From Streptomyces griseiscabiei (GTDB taxonomy: Bacteria; Actinomycetota; Actinomycetes; Streptomycetales; Streptomycetaceae): DNA of 64,000 nt. A program made the translations under genes and the position numbers. Location of the stretch: positions 1,860,001 through 1,924,000 of the forward strand of contig NZ_JAGJBZ010000002.1 of the NCBI RefSeq assembly GCF_020010925.1, written 5' to 3'. This document shows positions 1 to 8,511 of the stretch, piece after piece. The first letter of the stretch is position 1; each line of letters opens with the position of its first letter. The notes below the pieces were generated by a model. It ran no database searches. It was not told where the DNA came from and saw only the letters and a program-made list of their open reading frames with translations.

Positions 1-20
1 GGTGATCCGGCGGCCGACCG

Positions 21-45
21 GTTTGGGCGTCCTGCCCAGGGGGAC
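21..45 (+). promoter_or_regulatory. candidate SigB-type promoter before NADH dehydrogenase
   Basis: GTTT at 21-24, a 15-nt spacer, then GGGGAC at 40-45. This resembles the streptomycete SigB-family pattern GNNT-N14..16-GGGTAC with one mismatch in the -10 half. It lies about 55 nt upstream of the GTG at 100. Pattern reading only, and the window begins 20 nt upstream. Confidence 0.3.
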
Positions 46-99
46 GCGGAAGGCCCGTACGTTCACCGACCGTATGCGCGACCCCGCCGGAGGCGAACC

Positions 100-1569
100 G
101 TGAGTCGACCCCGCATCGTGATCGTCGGTGCCGGCTTCGCCGGCTACCGGACGGCCCGCACCCTCGCGCGGCTGACCCGGGGCAAGGCCGACATCACCCT
201 GCTCAACCCGACCGACTACTTCCTGTATCTGCCCCTGCTGCCCCAGGTCGCCGCCGGCATCCTGGAGCCGCGCCGGGTCACCGTCTCCCTCACCGGCACC
301 CTGCGGCAGGTGCGGCTGGTGCTCGGCGAGGCCGACGACATCGACCTCGACGCGCGGACCGTGCGCTACACCGACCCCGAGGGCGGGGTCGGCACCCTGA
401 CCTACGACCGGCTGGTGCTCGCCGCCGGGAGCGTCAACAAACTGCTGCCCATTCCGGGGGTCGCCGAGCACGCCCACGGCTTCCGGGGGCTGCCGGAGGC
501 GCTGTACCTCAGGGACCACGTGACCCGGCAGGTGGAGCTGGCCGCCGGCGCCGAGGACGCCAAGAGCTGCGACGCCCGCTGCACCTTCGTGGTGGTCGGC
601 GCCGGGTACACCGGCACCGAGGTCGCCGCGCAGGGCCAGATGCTCACCGACGCGCTGGTACGCAAACAGCCGCTGCGGGACGGCGTACGGCCGCGCTGGC
701 TGCTGCTCGACCTCGCGGAGCGGGTCCTGCCCGAGATGGACGAGAAGCTGTCGCGGACCGCCGACAAGGTGCTGCGGCAGCGCGGCGTCGACGTACGGAC
801 GGGGACCTCCGTGAAGGAGGCGACACCGGACGGAGTGCTGCTGAGCGACGGGGAGTTCGTCGACACCCGCACGCTGGTGTGGTGCGTGGGCGTACGGCCC
901 GATCCGCTCGCCGAGTCGCTGGGGCTGCCGATGGAACGCGGCCGGCTGCTCGTCGAGCCCACGCTGCAGGTGCCGGGCCGGCCCGAGGTGTTCGCCTGCG
1001 GGGACGCGGCGGCCGTACCCGATCTGACCAAGCCGGGGAAGTACACCCCGATGACCGCGCAGCACGCCTGGCGGCAGGGCAAGGTGGCCGCGTACAACGT
1101 CGCCGCCTCCCTCGGCCGCGGCGAGCCCCGGCCCTACCGGCACAGCGACCTCGGTTTCGTCGTGGACCTCGGCGGGGTCAAGGCCGCCGCCAACCCCCTC
1201 GGCGTACCGCTGTCCGGCCTCGCCGCCGGTGCCGTCACCCGCGGCTACCATCTCGCCGCCATGCCCGGCAACCGCGTCCGGGTCGCCGCCGACTGGCTCC
1301 TGGACGCCGTACTGCCGCGCCAGGGAGTCCAGTTGGGCCTGGTCCGGTCCTGGGCCGTTCCCCTGGACACGGCCTCCCCCGAACTGACCAAGCGACCGGG
1401 CAGGACGAAGCCGGCGGAGGCCGCGAAGAAGGAGCCGGCGGGGACCGTGAAGAAGGAGACGACGGAGACCGCGAAAAGGACGAAGCCGGGCAGCGCGAAG
1501 CCGGGCAGGACGAAGCCGGCGAAGGCCACCCCCCAGAAGCCCGCCAAGGGTTCGGAAGGAGCGTCATGA
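100..1569 (+). CDS. type II NADH dehydrogenase (NAD(P)/FAD oxidoreductase) with basic tail
   Basis: Non-proton-pumping, membrane-associated oxidoreductase that passes electrons from NADH through FAD to menaquinone. The FAD motif VIVGAGFAGY is at residues 7-16, a second nucleotide-binding motif VVVGAGYTGTE lies near 163-175, and VFACGDAAA near 297 is the FAD-contacting C-terminal motif. After about residue 427 the enzyme fold ends. A roughly 60-residue tail rich in Lys, Pro, Ala and Thr follows, resembling histone H1 or HupS-type tails rather than any NDH-2 domain. The GTG start at 100 has GGAGG at 89-93. The stop overlaps the start of the next gene (ATGA), so the two are probably translationally coupled. 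The family call is firm; the role of the tail is unknown. Confidence 0.9.
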   Translation: MSRPRIVIVGAGFAGYRTARTLARLTRGKADITLLNPTDYFLYLPLLPQVAAGILEPRRVTVSLTGTLRQVRLVLGEADDIDLDARTVRYTDPEGGVGTLTYDRLVLAAGSVNKLLPIPGVAEHAHGFRGLPEALYLRDHVTRQVELAAGAEDAKSCDARCTFVVVGAGYTGTEVAAQGQMLTDALVRKQPLRDGVRPRWLLLDLAERVLPEMDEKLSRTADKVLRQRGVDVRTGTSVKEATPDGVLLSDGEFVDTRTLVWCVGVRPDPLAESLGLPMERGRLLVEPTLQVPGRPEVFACGDAAAVPDLTKPGKYTPMTAQHAWRQGKVAAYNVAASLGRGEPRPYRHSDLGFVVDLGGVKAAANPLGVPLSGLAAGAVTRGYHLAAMPGNRVRVAADWLLDAVLPRQGVQLGLVRSWAVPLDTASPELTKRPGRTKPAEAAKKEPAGTVKKETTETAKRTKPGSAKPGRTKPAKATPQKPAKGSEGAS

Positions 1570-3413
1570 ACAGCCGTCAACTCACCGAGCTGGCACAGCA
1601 GTTGAGGGTGGACAGTGTGCGGGCGTCGGACGCCGCGGGCTCGGGGCACCCGACGTCGTCCATGTCGGCCGCCGAGCTGATGGCGGTCCTGCTCGCGGGG
1701 CATCTGCGCTATGACTTCGAACGTCCCCAGCACCCCGGCAACGACCGCTTCGTCCTGTCCAAGGGCCATGCCTCGCCCCTGCTGTACTCGGCGTACAAGG
1801 CGGCCGGCGCGATCAGCGAGAGCGAGCTGATGACGTTCCGGAAGCTGGGCAGCCGACTCGAAGGGCACCCCACGCCCCGCAGGCTGCCCTGGGTGGAGAC
1901 GGCCACCGGCTCGCTCGGCCAGGGCCTGCCCGTCGGCGTCGGCATCGCGCTGGCCGGGAAGCGGCTGGACCGCACCGGCTACCGGGTGTGGGTGCTGTGC
2001 GGGGACAGCGAACTCGCCGAGGGCTCGGTGTGGGAGGCCGCCGAGCACGCCGCGTACGAGCATCTGGACAATCTGACGGCGATCGTCGACGTCAACCGGC
2101 TCGGGCAGCGCGGCCCCACCCGGCACGGCCACGACCTGGACGCCTACGCCCGCCGCTTCGCCGCCTTCGGCTGGCACATCGTCGAGATCGACGGCCATGA
2201 CGTGGACGCCGTCGACCGCGCGTACGGCGAGGCCGCGTCCACCAAGGGCCAGCCCACCGTGATCCTCGCCCGCACCCTCAAGGGCAAGGGCGTCGAGGCG
2301 GTCCAGGACCGCGAGGGGCTGCACGGCAAGCCGCTCAAGGACGCCGACGAGGCGATCGCGGAACTCGGCGGCGTACGCGACCTCCGTGTCGAGGTCCCCG
2401 AGCCGCCCGCCGCCCGGATGCTGCACGCCGTACGCACCGGGCATCTGGAGCTGCCGCGCTACGAGACCGGTGACGAGGTCGCCACCCGGAACGCCTTCGG
2501 GCAGGCCCTCACCGCGCTCGGCACCGCGCGCGGCGACGTCGTCGCCCTGGACGGCGAGGTCGGCGACTCCACCCGCGCCGAGTTCTTCGCCAAGGAACAC
2601 CCCGAGCGGTACTTCGAGTGCTACATCGCCGAACAGCAGCTGGTGGCCGCCGCCGTGGGGCTCGCGGCGCGCGGCTGGGTGCCGTACGCCTCCACGTTCG
2701 CGGCGTTCCTCACCCGCGCCCACGATTTCATCCGCATGGCGTCGGTCAGCGGGGCCGGGATCAACCTCGTCGGCTCGCACGCCGGCTGCGCCATCGGCCA
2801 GGACGGGCCCTCCCAGATGGGCCTGGAGGACCTGGCGATGATGCGTTCGGTGCACGGCTCGACCGTGCTGTACCCGTGCGACGCCAACCAGACCGCCAAG
2901 CTCGTCGGCGCGATGGCCGGCCTAGAAGGCGTCCGCTATCTGCGCACGTCCCGAGGCGAGTCCCCCGTCCTCTACAGCCCGACCGAGGAGTTCCCGGTCG
3001 GCGGCAGCAAGGTGCTGCGCGCCTCCGACACCGACCGGCTGACCGTCGTCGCGGCCGGGGTCACCGTGCCCGAGGCGCTCAAGGCCGCCGAGGCGCTGGA
3101 CGCCGAGGGCATCCAGGTCCGGGTGATCGACCTCTACTCGGTCAAGCCCGTCGACCGCCGCACGCTGCGCGAGGCCGCCGAACGGACCGGCTGCGTTCTC
3201 ACCGTCGAGGACCACCACGAGGAGGGCGGCCTCGGCGACGCGGTCCTCGACGCCTTCCTCGACGGCCGCCCGGTGCCCCGCCTGGTCCGCCTCGCCGTCC
3301 GTACGATGCCGGGCTCGGCCTCCCCCGAGGAGCAGCTGCGCGAGGCGGGCATCGACGCGGAGGCGATCGCGGTTGCCGGACGGCTGCTGGTGGAGCACGC
3401 GATCGCACCCTGA
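1566..3413 (+). CDS. tkt: transketolase
   Basis: 615-residue single-chain thiamine-diphosphate enzyme that moves two-carbon ketol units in the pentose phosphate pathway. N-terminal ThDP features include the SKGHASPLLY region, GSLGQGLPVG and GDSELAEGSVWEAAEHA. The middle pyrimidine-binding domain contains the conserved GEVGDSTR and CYIAEQQLVAAAVG stretches. The C-terminal transketolase domain ends near residue 612. It is slightly shorter than the roughly 660-690 residue housekeeping enzymes and of the shorter, N/C-subunit-like architecture in one chain. The ATG at 1566 overlaps the NADH dehydrogenase stop; AAGGAGCG just upstream serves as ribosome site. It may be a stress or secondary paralogue rather than the central-metabolism copy. 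Confidence 0.92.
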   Translation: MNSRQLTELAQQLRVDSVRASDAAGSGHPTSSMSAAELMAVLLAGHLRYDFERPQHPGNDRFVLSKGHASPLLYSAYKAAGAISESELMTFRKLGSRLEGHPTPRRLPWVETATGSLGQGLPVGVGIALAGKRLDRTGYRVWVLCGDSELAEGSVWEAAEHAAYEHLDNLTAIVDVNRLGQRGPTRHGHDLDAYARRFAAFGWHIVEIDGHDVDAVDRAYGEAASTKGQPTVILARTLKGKGVEAVQDREGLHGKPLKDADEAIAELGGVRDLRVEVPEPPAARMLHAVRTGHLELPRYETGDEVATRNAFGQALTALGTARGDVVALDGEVGDSTRAEFFAKEHPERYFECYIAEQQLVAAAVGLAARGWVPYASTFAAFLTRAHDFIRMASVSGAGINLVGSHAGCAIGQDGPSQMGLEDLAMMRSVHGSTVLYPCDANQTAKLVGAMAGLEGVRYLRTSRGESPVLYSPTEEFPVGGSKVLRASDTDRLTVVAAGVTVPEALKAAEALDAEGIQVRVIDLYSVKPVDRRTLREAAERTGCVLTVEDHHEEGGLGDAVLDAFLDGRPVPRLVRLAVRTMPGSASPEEQLREAGIDAEAIAVAGRLLVEHAIAP

Positions 3414-3442
3414 ACGGCCCACGCGCGGAAGGGAGTCCGGAC

Positions 3443-4423
3443 ATGGGGAACGCGACCCGGGCACTGCGGGTCGGCCGCCGCACGGTCGAGATCCACCGCC
3501 CGGACAAGGTGCTGTTCCCCGCGGACGCGCACGGGGACAGGGACGGGGACGGGGACGGCGGCGGAGGCCGTGGCGGTGGGGGAGACGGCGGCAAGGAGTA
3601 CACCAAGGGTGATCTCGTCGCCTACTACCGTGCCGTCGCCCCCTTCATGCTGCCCCAGCTGCGCGGACGCCCGCTGATGCTGGAGCGGCACCCCGACGGG
3701 CTCGACGGGCCCATGTTCATGCAGAAGAACACCCCCGGGCACTATCCGGAGTGGATCGAACGCGTGGAGGTGCGCAAGGAGGGCGGCACGGTCCTCCACC
3801 CGGTCTGCGCGAACACCGCCACCCTCGTGTACCTCGCCGACCAGGCCTGTGTCACCCAGCACCGCTGGCTCTCCCGGACCGGCGCCGTCGACCGACCCGA
3901 CCGGCTGGTCATCGACCTCGACCCGGCGGTGGACGACTTCGAACGGGTCCGGGAAGCGGCCCGGGACGTACGGGAGCTGCTCGGCGAGCTGAGGCTGCCG
4001 TCCGTCCCGATGACCATCGGGTCCAGGGGCGTCCACGTCGTCGTACCGCTCGACGGGCACGAGGACTTCGACGCGGTGCGCGCCTTCGCCGGGGAGATCG
4101 CCGACGCACTCGTCCGCGCCCGCCCCGAGCGGCTCACCACCGAGCCCCGCAAGAAGGACCGGGGCGACCGGCTCTACCTCGACATCCAGCGCAACGCCTA
4201 CGCCCAGACCGCCGTCGCGCCCTGGTCCGTGCGCGCCCGCCCCGGTGCGCCCGTCGCCGCGCCGCTGACCTGGGAACAGCTCGACGACCCGGCCGTGGAC
4301 GCCCGCCGCTGGACCCTGGCGGACGCCGTCGAACAGGCCCGTACCGACCCCTGGGGAGGGGCGCTGGGCAGGGGCCGCGCGCTGGGCCCGGCACGGCGGC
4401 GGCTCGCGGCGCTGCGCGGCTGA
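3443..4423 (+). CDS. LigD-type DNA polymerase domain protein (stand-alone)
   Basis: 326-residue archaeo-eukaryotic primase-like polymerase, the PolDom of LigD that fills gaps in Ku-dependent end joining; here it has no ligase or nuclease domain. Supporting motifs are MLERHPDGLDGPMFMQKN, HPVCANTATLVYLADQ, the metal-binding VIDLDPAVDDF (the DxD pair), TIGSRGVHVVVPL with the catalytic His, and RLYLDIQRN. Between residues 29 and 50 a simple Asp-Gly repeat, coded by GACGGG hexamers, is inserted just before KEYTKGDLVAYY; it is probably a disordered loop. The ATG has GGAAGGGAG upstream. It follows transketolase by 29 bp, so co-transcription is likely. Confidence 0.9.
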   Translation: MGNATRALRVGRRTVEIHRPDKVLFPADAHGDRDGDGDGGGGRGGGGDGGKEYTKGDLVAYYRAVAPFMLPQLRGRPLMLERHPDGLDGPMFMQKNTPGHYPEWIERVEVRKEGGTVLHPVCANTATLVYLADQACVTQHRWLSRTGAVDRPDRLVIDLDPAVDDFERVREAARDVRELLGELRLPSVPMTIGSRGVHVVVPLDGHEDFDAVRAFAGEIADALVRARPERLTTEPRKKDRGDRLYLDIQRNAYAQTAVAPWSVRARPGAPVAAPLTWEQLDDPAVDARRWTLADAVEQARTDPWGGALGRGRALGPARRRLAALRG

Positions 4424-4432
4424 CCCGAAAAG

Positions 4433-4456
4433 GTTTGGCCAACGGACGTGGGGCCA
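4433..4456 (+). promoter_or_regulatory. candidate SigB-like promoter of the gas-vesicle operon
   Basis: GTTT at 4433-4436, 14-nt spacer, GGGCCA at 4451-4456. This is a partial match to GNNT-N14..16-GGGTAC. If used, transcription would start just downstream, favouring the ATG at 4476 over the GTG at 4461 as the gvpO start. Confidence 0.25.
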
Positions 4457-4475
4457 CTCGGTGTTCGAGGTGGCC

Positions 4476-4841
4476 ATGTCGAACACATCCAACACATCCC
4501 GTACACCCAAGACACAGAACGCACGCACATCACAGAATCAGGACGAAACGGAAGCGGCGCGGAAGGCGACGGACGACCGGCCCAGCCCCGTGCAGGTTCT
4601 GCGCCACGCGCGGGACCAGCTGGAGGAGCTGACCGGCATGGCGCCCGAGTCCGTGTCGTCGTTCGAACAGACCGAGGGCGGCTGGACGTTGGAGGTCGAG
4701 GTCCTGGAGATCGCCAGGGTCCCCGACACGATGAGCCTGCTCGCCAGCTACCGGGTGGAACTCGACGCCGAGGGCGGACTGACCGGCTATCGGCGCGTGC
4801 GCCGCTACGAGCGCGGCAGGGCGGACCCGCACCGCCGTTAG
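4476..4841 (+). CDS. gvpO: gas vesicle protein GvpO
   Basis: First gene of the gas-vesicle operon. GvpO-family proteins are needed for vesicle formation in haloarchaea and are first in the streptomycete gvpOAFGYZJLSK order. The first 35 residues are polar and low complexity (Asn, Thr, Ser). The conserved part runs from about residue 35 ([15 protein letters not shown]) through [31 protein letters not shown] to [10 protein letters not shown]. An in-frame GTG at 4461 is an alternative start. I prefer ATG 4476 because GAGGTGG precedes it and the candidate promoter would leave almost no leader for 4461. A 73-bp gap separates it from gvpA. Confidence 0.85.
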   Translation: MSNTSNTSRTPKTQNARTSQNQDETEAARKATDDRPSPVQVLRHARDQLEELTGMAPESVSSFEQTEGGWTLEVEVLEIARVPDTMSLLASYRVELDAEGGLTGYRRVRRYERGRADPHRR

Positions 4842-4914
4842 GCCGTCGCCCCGGTTCGGCATCCCCGGTCAAGACCCGACAACCACAACCGACAACCAAG
4901 GAGGACCGGCCGGC

Positions 4915-5340
4915 ATGACCGTAGTACCTGCACAGCAGTCCGGCGGCGGAGGCGGCAGCAGCGGCCTGTACGACGTCCTGGAGCTCATTCTCGACAGGGG
5001 GCTCGTCATCGACGCGTTCGTACGGGTCTCCCTGGTCGGCATCGAGATCCTGAAGATCGACGTCCGCGTCGTGGTGGCGAGCGTCGACACCTATCTGCGC
5101 TTCGCCGAGGCGTGCAACCGGCTCGACCTGGAGGCCGGGCCGCGCAAGAGCCCCGGTCTGCCGGACCTCGTCGGTGAGATCACCGAGTCCGGCGCGCGCG
5201 GCAAGTCCAAGGGGGCGCTGTCCGGCGCCGCCGAGACGATCTCCGATGCCTTCAAGCAGGCCCGCGAGGAGGAGCAGACCGAGTCGCGGCCCCGCGCCCG
5301 TAGGACCACGAGCTCGCGCAAGAGGGAGGAACAGGAGTGA
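4915..5340 (+). CDS. gvpA: gas vesicle structural protein GvpA
   Basis: The amphipathic building block of the vesicle wall. The core [48 protein letters not shown] (residues 16-64) is the canonical GvpA beta-alpha-alpha-beta ribbon. The 141-residue length exceeds the roughly 70 residues of cyanobacterial GvpA because of a charged C-terminal extension after residue 65 rich in Arg, Lys and Glu, as is usual in streptomycetes. A Gly-rich linker occupies residues 8-15. AAGGAGG lies 11 nt before the ATG. The stop overlaps gvpF (GTGA). Confidence 0.95.
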   Translation: MTVVPAQQSGGGGGSSGLYDVLELILDRGLVIDAFVRVSLVGIEILKIDVRVVVASVDTYLRFAEACNRLDLEAGPRKSPGLPDLVGEITESGARGKSKGALSGAAETISDAFKQAREEEQTESRPRARRTTSSRKREEQE

Positions 5341-6086
5341 GCACGTACGTCTACGGCATCACCGCCGGCTCCCACCCCGCCCTCCCCGAGGGCATGGGCG
5401 GGGTGGGCGACCCCGCGCGCCCGGTGCGGATCCTCCGGGAGGGCGAACTGGCGGCCCTCGTCAGTGAGGCTCCCGAGGGGCTGCGCCCCAAGCGCAAGGA
5501 TCTGCTCGCCCACCAGAACGTCCTGAGCGAGGTGGGTGCGCGCGGCCCGCTGCTGCCCATGCGGTTCGGCAGCGTCGCCCCCGACGACGCCTCGGTCACC
5601 GGTGTGCTCGCCGAACGCGCGGAGCACTACCGGGAGCGGCTCGGCGCCCTCGACGGCAAGGTCGAGTACAACGTCAAGGCCGGCCATGACGAAGAGGCCG
5701 TACTGCATCGGGTGATGGGGGAGAACCCCGAGCTGCGCGCCATGACCGAGGCCAACCGGCAGGCGGGCGGCGGCACGTACGAGGACCGGCTGCGGCTCGG
5801 CGAGATGGTCGTCGCCGCGGTGCAGGCCCGTGAGGCCGACGACGCGACGGAGCTGCGGCGGGTCCTGGAGCCGGCCGCCGACGCGGTCAGCGCGGGCCCC
5901 GACTCCACCGGCTGGCTGGCCAATCTGTCGTTCCTCGTGGACCGGGAGTCGGCCGCGGTGTTCCTCGACGCCGTGGAGGAGGTCCGCAAGAGCCATCCGC
6001 ACGTCGAGGTGCGGGTGAACGGGCCGCTGCCGCCGTACAGCTTCGTCGAACCGGGGCCCGCGCAGCCCGCGGAGACACCCCACTGA
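5337..6086 (+). CDS. gvpF: gas vesicle protein GvpF (GvpL/F family)
   Basis: 249-residue GvpL/GvpF-family protein, a chaperone-like minor component that binds GvpA during assembly. The N-terminal ferredoxin-like half begins [10 protein letters not shown] and contains the conserved [19 protein letters not shown]. The second half contains [19 protein letters not shown], a helical [15 protein letters not shown] segment, then a C-terminal [17 protein letters not shown] and GPLPPYSFV, the family's terminal signature. The GTG start at 5337 sits inside the gvpA stop, implying coupled translation, with GAGGAACAGGA as ribosome site. The downstream gvpL is its paralogue. Confidence 0.92.
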   Translation: MSTYVYGITAGSHPALPEGMGGVGDPARPVRILREGELAALVSEAPEGLRPKRKDLLAHQNVLSEVGARGPLLPMRFGSVAPDDASVTGVLAERAEHYRERLGALDGKVEYNVKAGHDEEAVLHRVMGENPELRAMTEANRQAGGGTYEDRLRLGEMVVAAVQAREADDATELRRVLEPAADAVSAGPDSTGWLANLSFLVDRESAAVFLDAVEEVRKSHPHVEVRVNGPLPPYSFVEPGPAQPAETPH

Positions 6087-6124
6087 CGACACCGACGACG
6101 CGCGCGGGCCGAGGAGGAGAGCAC

Positions 6125-6388
6125 ATGGGACTGATCACCGAGGTACTGCTGCTGCCGTTCGCACCGGTCCGCGGCAGCCTCTGGACGGTGAGGCAGGTGC
6201 TCACCGAGGCCGAGCGCCAGTACTACGACCCGGCGGCCGTCCGCGCCGAACTCGCCCGCCTCGAGCAGCGGCTCGAAGCGGGCGCGATCGATGAGGAGGA
6301 GTTCGACCGCCTGGAGGACGAGCTTCTCGACCGGCTGGAGATCAGCGCGCGGAGGAGCACAGGAACCGGCAACGGGACGACACAATGA
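6125..6388 (+). CDS. gvpG: gas vesicle protein GvpG
   Basis: 87-residue small helical GvpG-family protein, an accessory factor of vesicle assembly. It opens MGLITEVLLLPFAPVRGSLW, typical of the family, followed by a helix with VLTEAERQYYDPAAVRAELARLEQRL and an acidic segment IDEEEFDRLEDELLDRLE. GAGGAGAG precedes the ATG. Its stop overlaps the start of gvpY (ATGA). Confidence 0.92.
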   Translation: MGLITEVLLLPFAPVRGSLWTVRQVLTEAERQYYDPAAVRAELARLEQRLEAGAIDEEEFDRLEDELLDRLEISARRSTGTGNGTTQ

Positions 6389-6957
6389 ATCGAATCGCAC
6401 TGGGCCTCGCCGTAGGGGCCGGATACGTCCTCGGGCGTACCAAGAAGATGAAACTGGCGTTCGCCGTCGGCACCATGGTGGCCGGCAAGCGGATGCACCT
6501 CAGCCCACGGGCGCTCGCGGAGCTGGTGTCCCGGCAACTGCAGAACAACCCGCAGTTCAAGGAGATCGGTGACCAGCTCCGCGGGGACCTGCGCGGTGTC
6601 GGCAAGGCGGCCACCGGGGCGCTGGTCGAGCGGCAGATCGAAGGGCTCGCCGGGCGGCTGCACGGCCGCACCTCCCAGGTGCGCGACCAGCTCGACGGGG
6701 TGACGCCGGATCTGCCGGGGCGTGGCGAGGAGGACCGGGAGGAATCGGCCCCCGGCGACGAGCCGGAGCGCCCGCGCGAACCGGCTACGAAGAAGCCGGC
6801 CGCGAAGAAGACGGCCGCGAAGAAGACCGCGGCCAAGAAGCCGGTGCCCAAGAAGCCGGCCGCCAAGAAGACCGCCCCCGGCAGGGCCCCGGCCAAGAAG
6901 GCGGCGCGCACGACCGCGAGGTCGCGGACGACGAAGGGAGGCGGCGGCGATGACTGA
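6385..6957 (+). CDS. gvpY: gas vesicle accessory protein GvpY
   Basis: 190 residues. It matches the gvpY position and form in streptomycete clusters: a short N-terminal segment RIALGLAVGAGYVLGRTKKMKLAFAVG that could be a membrane-associating glycine-zipper helix, a helical middle (about 30-110), and a strongly basic tail from about residue 122. That tail contains repeated (A/P)AKK units such as AAKKTAAKKTAAKK and ends in Arg-rich RTTARSRTTKGGGGDD. Biochemical role unknown. The basic tail is the charge opposite of the acidic tail of GvpZ encoded immediately downstream, and the two genes overlap by 8 bp. Confidence 0.75.
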   Translation: MNRIALGLAVGAGYVLGRTKKMKLAFAVGTMVAGKRMHLSPRALAELVSRQLQNNPQFKEIGDQLRGDLRGVGKAATGALVERQIEGLAGRLHGRTSQVRDQLDGVTPDLPGRGEEDREESAPGDEPERPREPATKKPAAKKTAAKKTAAKKPVPKKPAAKKTAPGRAPAKKAARTTARSRTTKGGGGDD

Positions 6958-8149
6958 GACCCTCGGCGCGGCGACCGGCCGCGCGACCGGCGGAGCGACG
7001 GACCGGGCGAAGGACGCGGCCACGAGCAACCCGCTCACCGACCTGGCCCACAGCGAGGCCGTCGAGCATCTCAAGGCCGAGGCCCGGGAGTATGTGGCCG
7101 CCCAGGCCCAGCGGCTCCTGGTCGGCGCCGGCCGCAAACTCGGCGAGACGACCGGCAAGCTCAACGACATCGCCGAGGGCAACAGCCCCGGCTTCGCCAA
7201 GCTCGCCCTCGACGGCGGCCGCAAGCTCGCCGAGGGCAAGGGGCCGCTGCGCACCGCCCTGGAGGTGGGCGCGGGCCGGGCCAAGGACAACGTGCTCGGC
7301 GCGCTGAAGAACCTCGGCGGCGGCAAGGGCAAGCGCAAGGGCGGCTCCGGCAACAAGCCCACGGTGATCATCGAGTCCGTCGACGTCGGGGTGCCGGTGC
7401 GCACCGCCTACGACCAGTGGACCCAGTTCCAGAGCTTCAGCACCTTCGCCAAGGGGGTGAAGAGCGCCGGCCAGGCCGACGACACCCACTCGGACTGGCA
7501 GATGAAGGTCTTCTGGTCCAACCGCAGCTGGAAGGCGCACACCACCGAACAGGTGCCCGACCAGCGGATCACCTGGACGTCCGAGGGCGCCAAGGGCACC
7601 TCGAAGGGCGCCGTCACCTTCCACGCCCTCGCGGACGACCTCACCCGGGTGCTGCTCGTCATCGAGTACTACCCGAAGGGCCTCTTCGAGAAGACCGGCA
7701 ACCTCTGGCGCGCCCAGGGCCGCCGGGCCCGGCTGGACCTCAAGAACTTCGTCCGCTTCATCACCCTCAGGGGCGAGGCCGAGGACGGCTGGCGCGGCGA
7801 GATCCGCGACGGCGAGGTCGTCGTCACCCACGAGGACGCCCTCGCGGAGGAGGAGCGGGAGGACGAGGCCCCGGAGGACGAGGCCCCGGAGGACGACGAG
7901 GCCGAGGGCGAGTACGACGACGAGGCGGAAGAGGCGGAAGAGGCGGAAGAGGCGGAAGAGGAGGAGGCGGCGGAAGGGTACGCCGACGAGGACGAGGATG
8001 GCGAGCCGGACGACGCGGAAGAGGTCCCGGAGGACGAGTACGAGGACGTTCCCGAGGCCGAGGACGACGCAGGAGAGGACATGGACGAGGAACCGTACGA
8101 CTATGAGGACGAGGAAAGGGCGGCAGGCGTGGGCGGGAGCCGACGATGA
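6950..8149 (+). CDS. gvpZ: gas vesicle accessory protein GvpZ with SRPBCC domain
   Basis: 399 residues in three parts. Residues 1-135 are an Ala/Gly/Lys-rich helical region. Residues about 138-278 form a START/polyketide-cyclase-like SRPBCC domain, recognisable from VIIESVDVGVPVRTAYDQWTQF, FSTFAKGVKS, WKAHTTEQVPDQRITW and VLLVIEYYPKGLFEKTG. From about 290 to the end is a very acidic tail with EEA repeats coded by GGAAGAGGC-like units. The ATG at 6950 lies inside gvpY. SRPBCC domains bind hydrophobic ligands; whether this one does is unknown. Longer upstream reading in this frame is out of frame with gvpY and not a gene. Confidence 0.78.
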   Translation: MTETLGAATGRATGGATDRAKDAATSNPLTDLAHSEAVEHLKAEAREYVAAQAQRLLVGAGRKLGETTGKLNDIAEGNSPGFAKLALDGGRKLAEGKGPLRTALEVGAGRAKDNVLGALKNLGGGKGKRKGGSGNKPTVIIESVDVGVPVRTAYDQWTQFQSFSTFAKGVKSAGQADDTHSDWQMKVFWSNRSWKAHTTEQVPDQRITWTSEGAKGTSKGAVTFHALADDLTRVLLVIEYYPKGLFEKTGNLWRAQGRRARLDLKNFVRFITLRGEAEDGWRGEIRDGEVVVTHEDALAEEEREDEAPEDEAPEDDEAEGEYDDEAEEAEEAEEAEEEEAAEGYADEDEDGEPDDAEEVPEDEYEDVPEAEDDAGEDMDEEPYDYEDEERAAGVGGSRR

Positions 8150-8511
8150 CCTTCCCGAGCCGAGTCCCCGAGCCGTACGGGCAGAACGGGAGTGCCAATC
8201 TGGCCGACATTCTGGAACGGGTGCTCGACAAGGGTCTGGTGATCGCGGGCGACATCCGCATCAACCTGCTCGACATCGAACTGCTCACCATCAAACTGCG
8301 CCTGATCGTCGCCTCGGTCGACAAGGCCAAGGAGATGGGGATCGACTGGTGGGAGACCGACCCGGCGTTGTCCTCCCACGCCCGCCGCGACGAACTCTCC
8401 CGTGAGAACGCCGAGTTGCGCGCCCGGCTCGCGGAGCTGGACGACGGCGGGTCCCGGCGCGAGCCGGAGCCGGCCATCGAGCGTGGCCGCGCCAGAGAGG
8501 AGCCCTCATGA
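8146..8511 (+). CDS. gvpJ: gas vesicle protein GvpJ (GvpA paralogue)
   Basis: 121-residue GvpA/J-family minor structural protein, thought in haloarchaea to help nucleate the conical tips. The GvpA-like core is LADILERVLDKGLVIAGDIRINLLDIELLTIKLRLIVASVDKAKEMGI (residues 18-65). It is followed by DWWETDP and a charged, probably coiled C-terminus with Arg and Glu. It differs from GvpA in having the IAGDIRI..I.LLTI pattern typical of GvpJ. It overlaps gvpZ upstream and gvpL downstream by 4 bp each. Confidence 0.9.
   Translation: MTFPSRVPEPYGQNGSANLADILERVLDKGLVIAGDIRINLLDIELLTIKLRLIVASVDKAKEMGIDWWETDPALSSHARRDELSRENAELRARLAELDDGGSRREPEPAIERGRAREEPS

Noticed and set aside
879..1565. N-terminal extension of transketolase upstream of 1566
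   Set aside because: The frame is open there but overlaps the NADH dehydrogenase in another frame and lacks transketolase similarity; the ATG at 1566 has a ribosome site.
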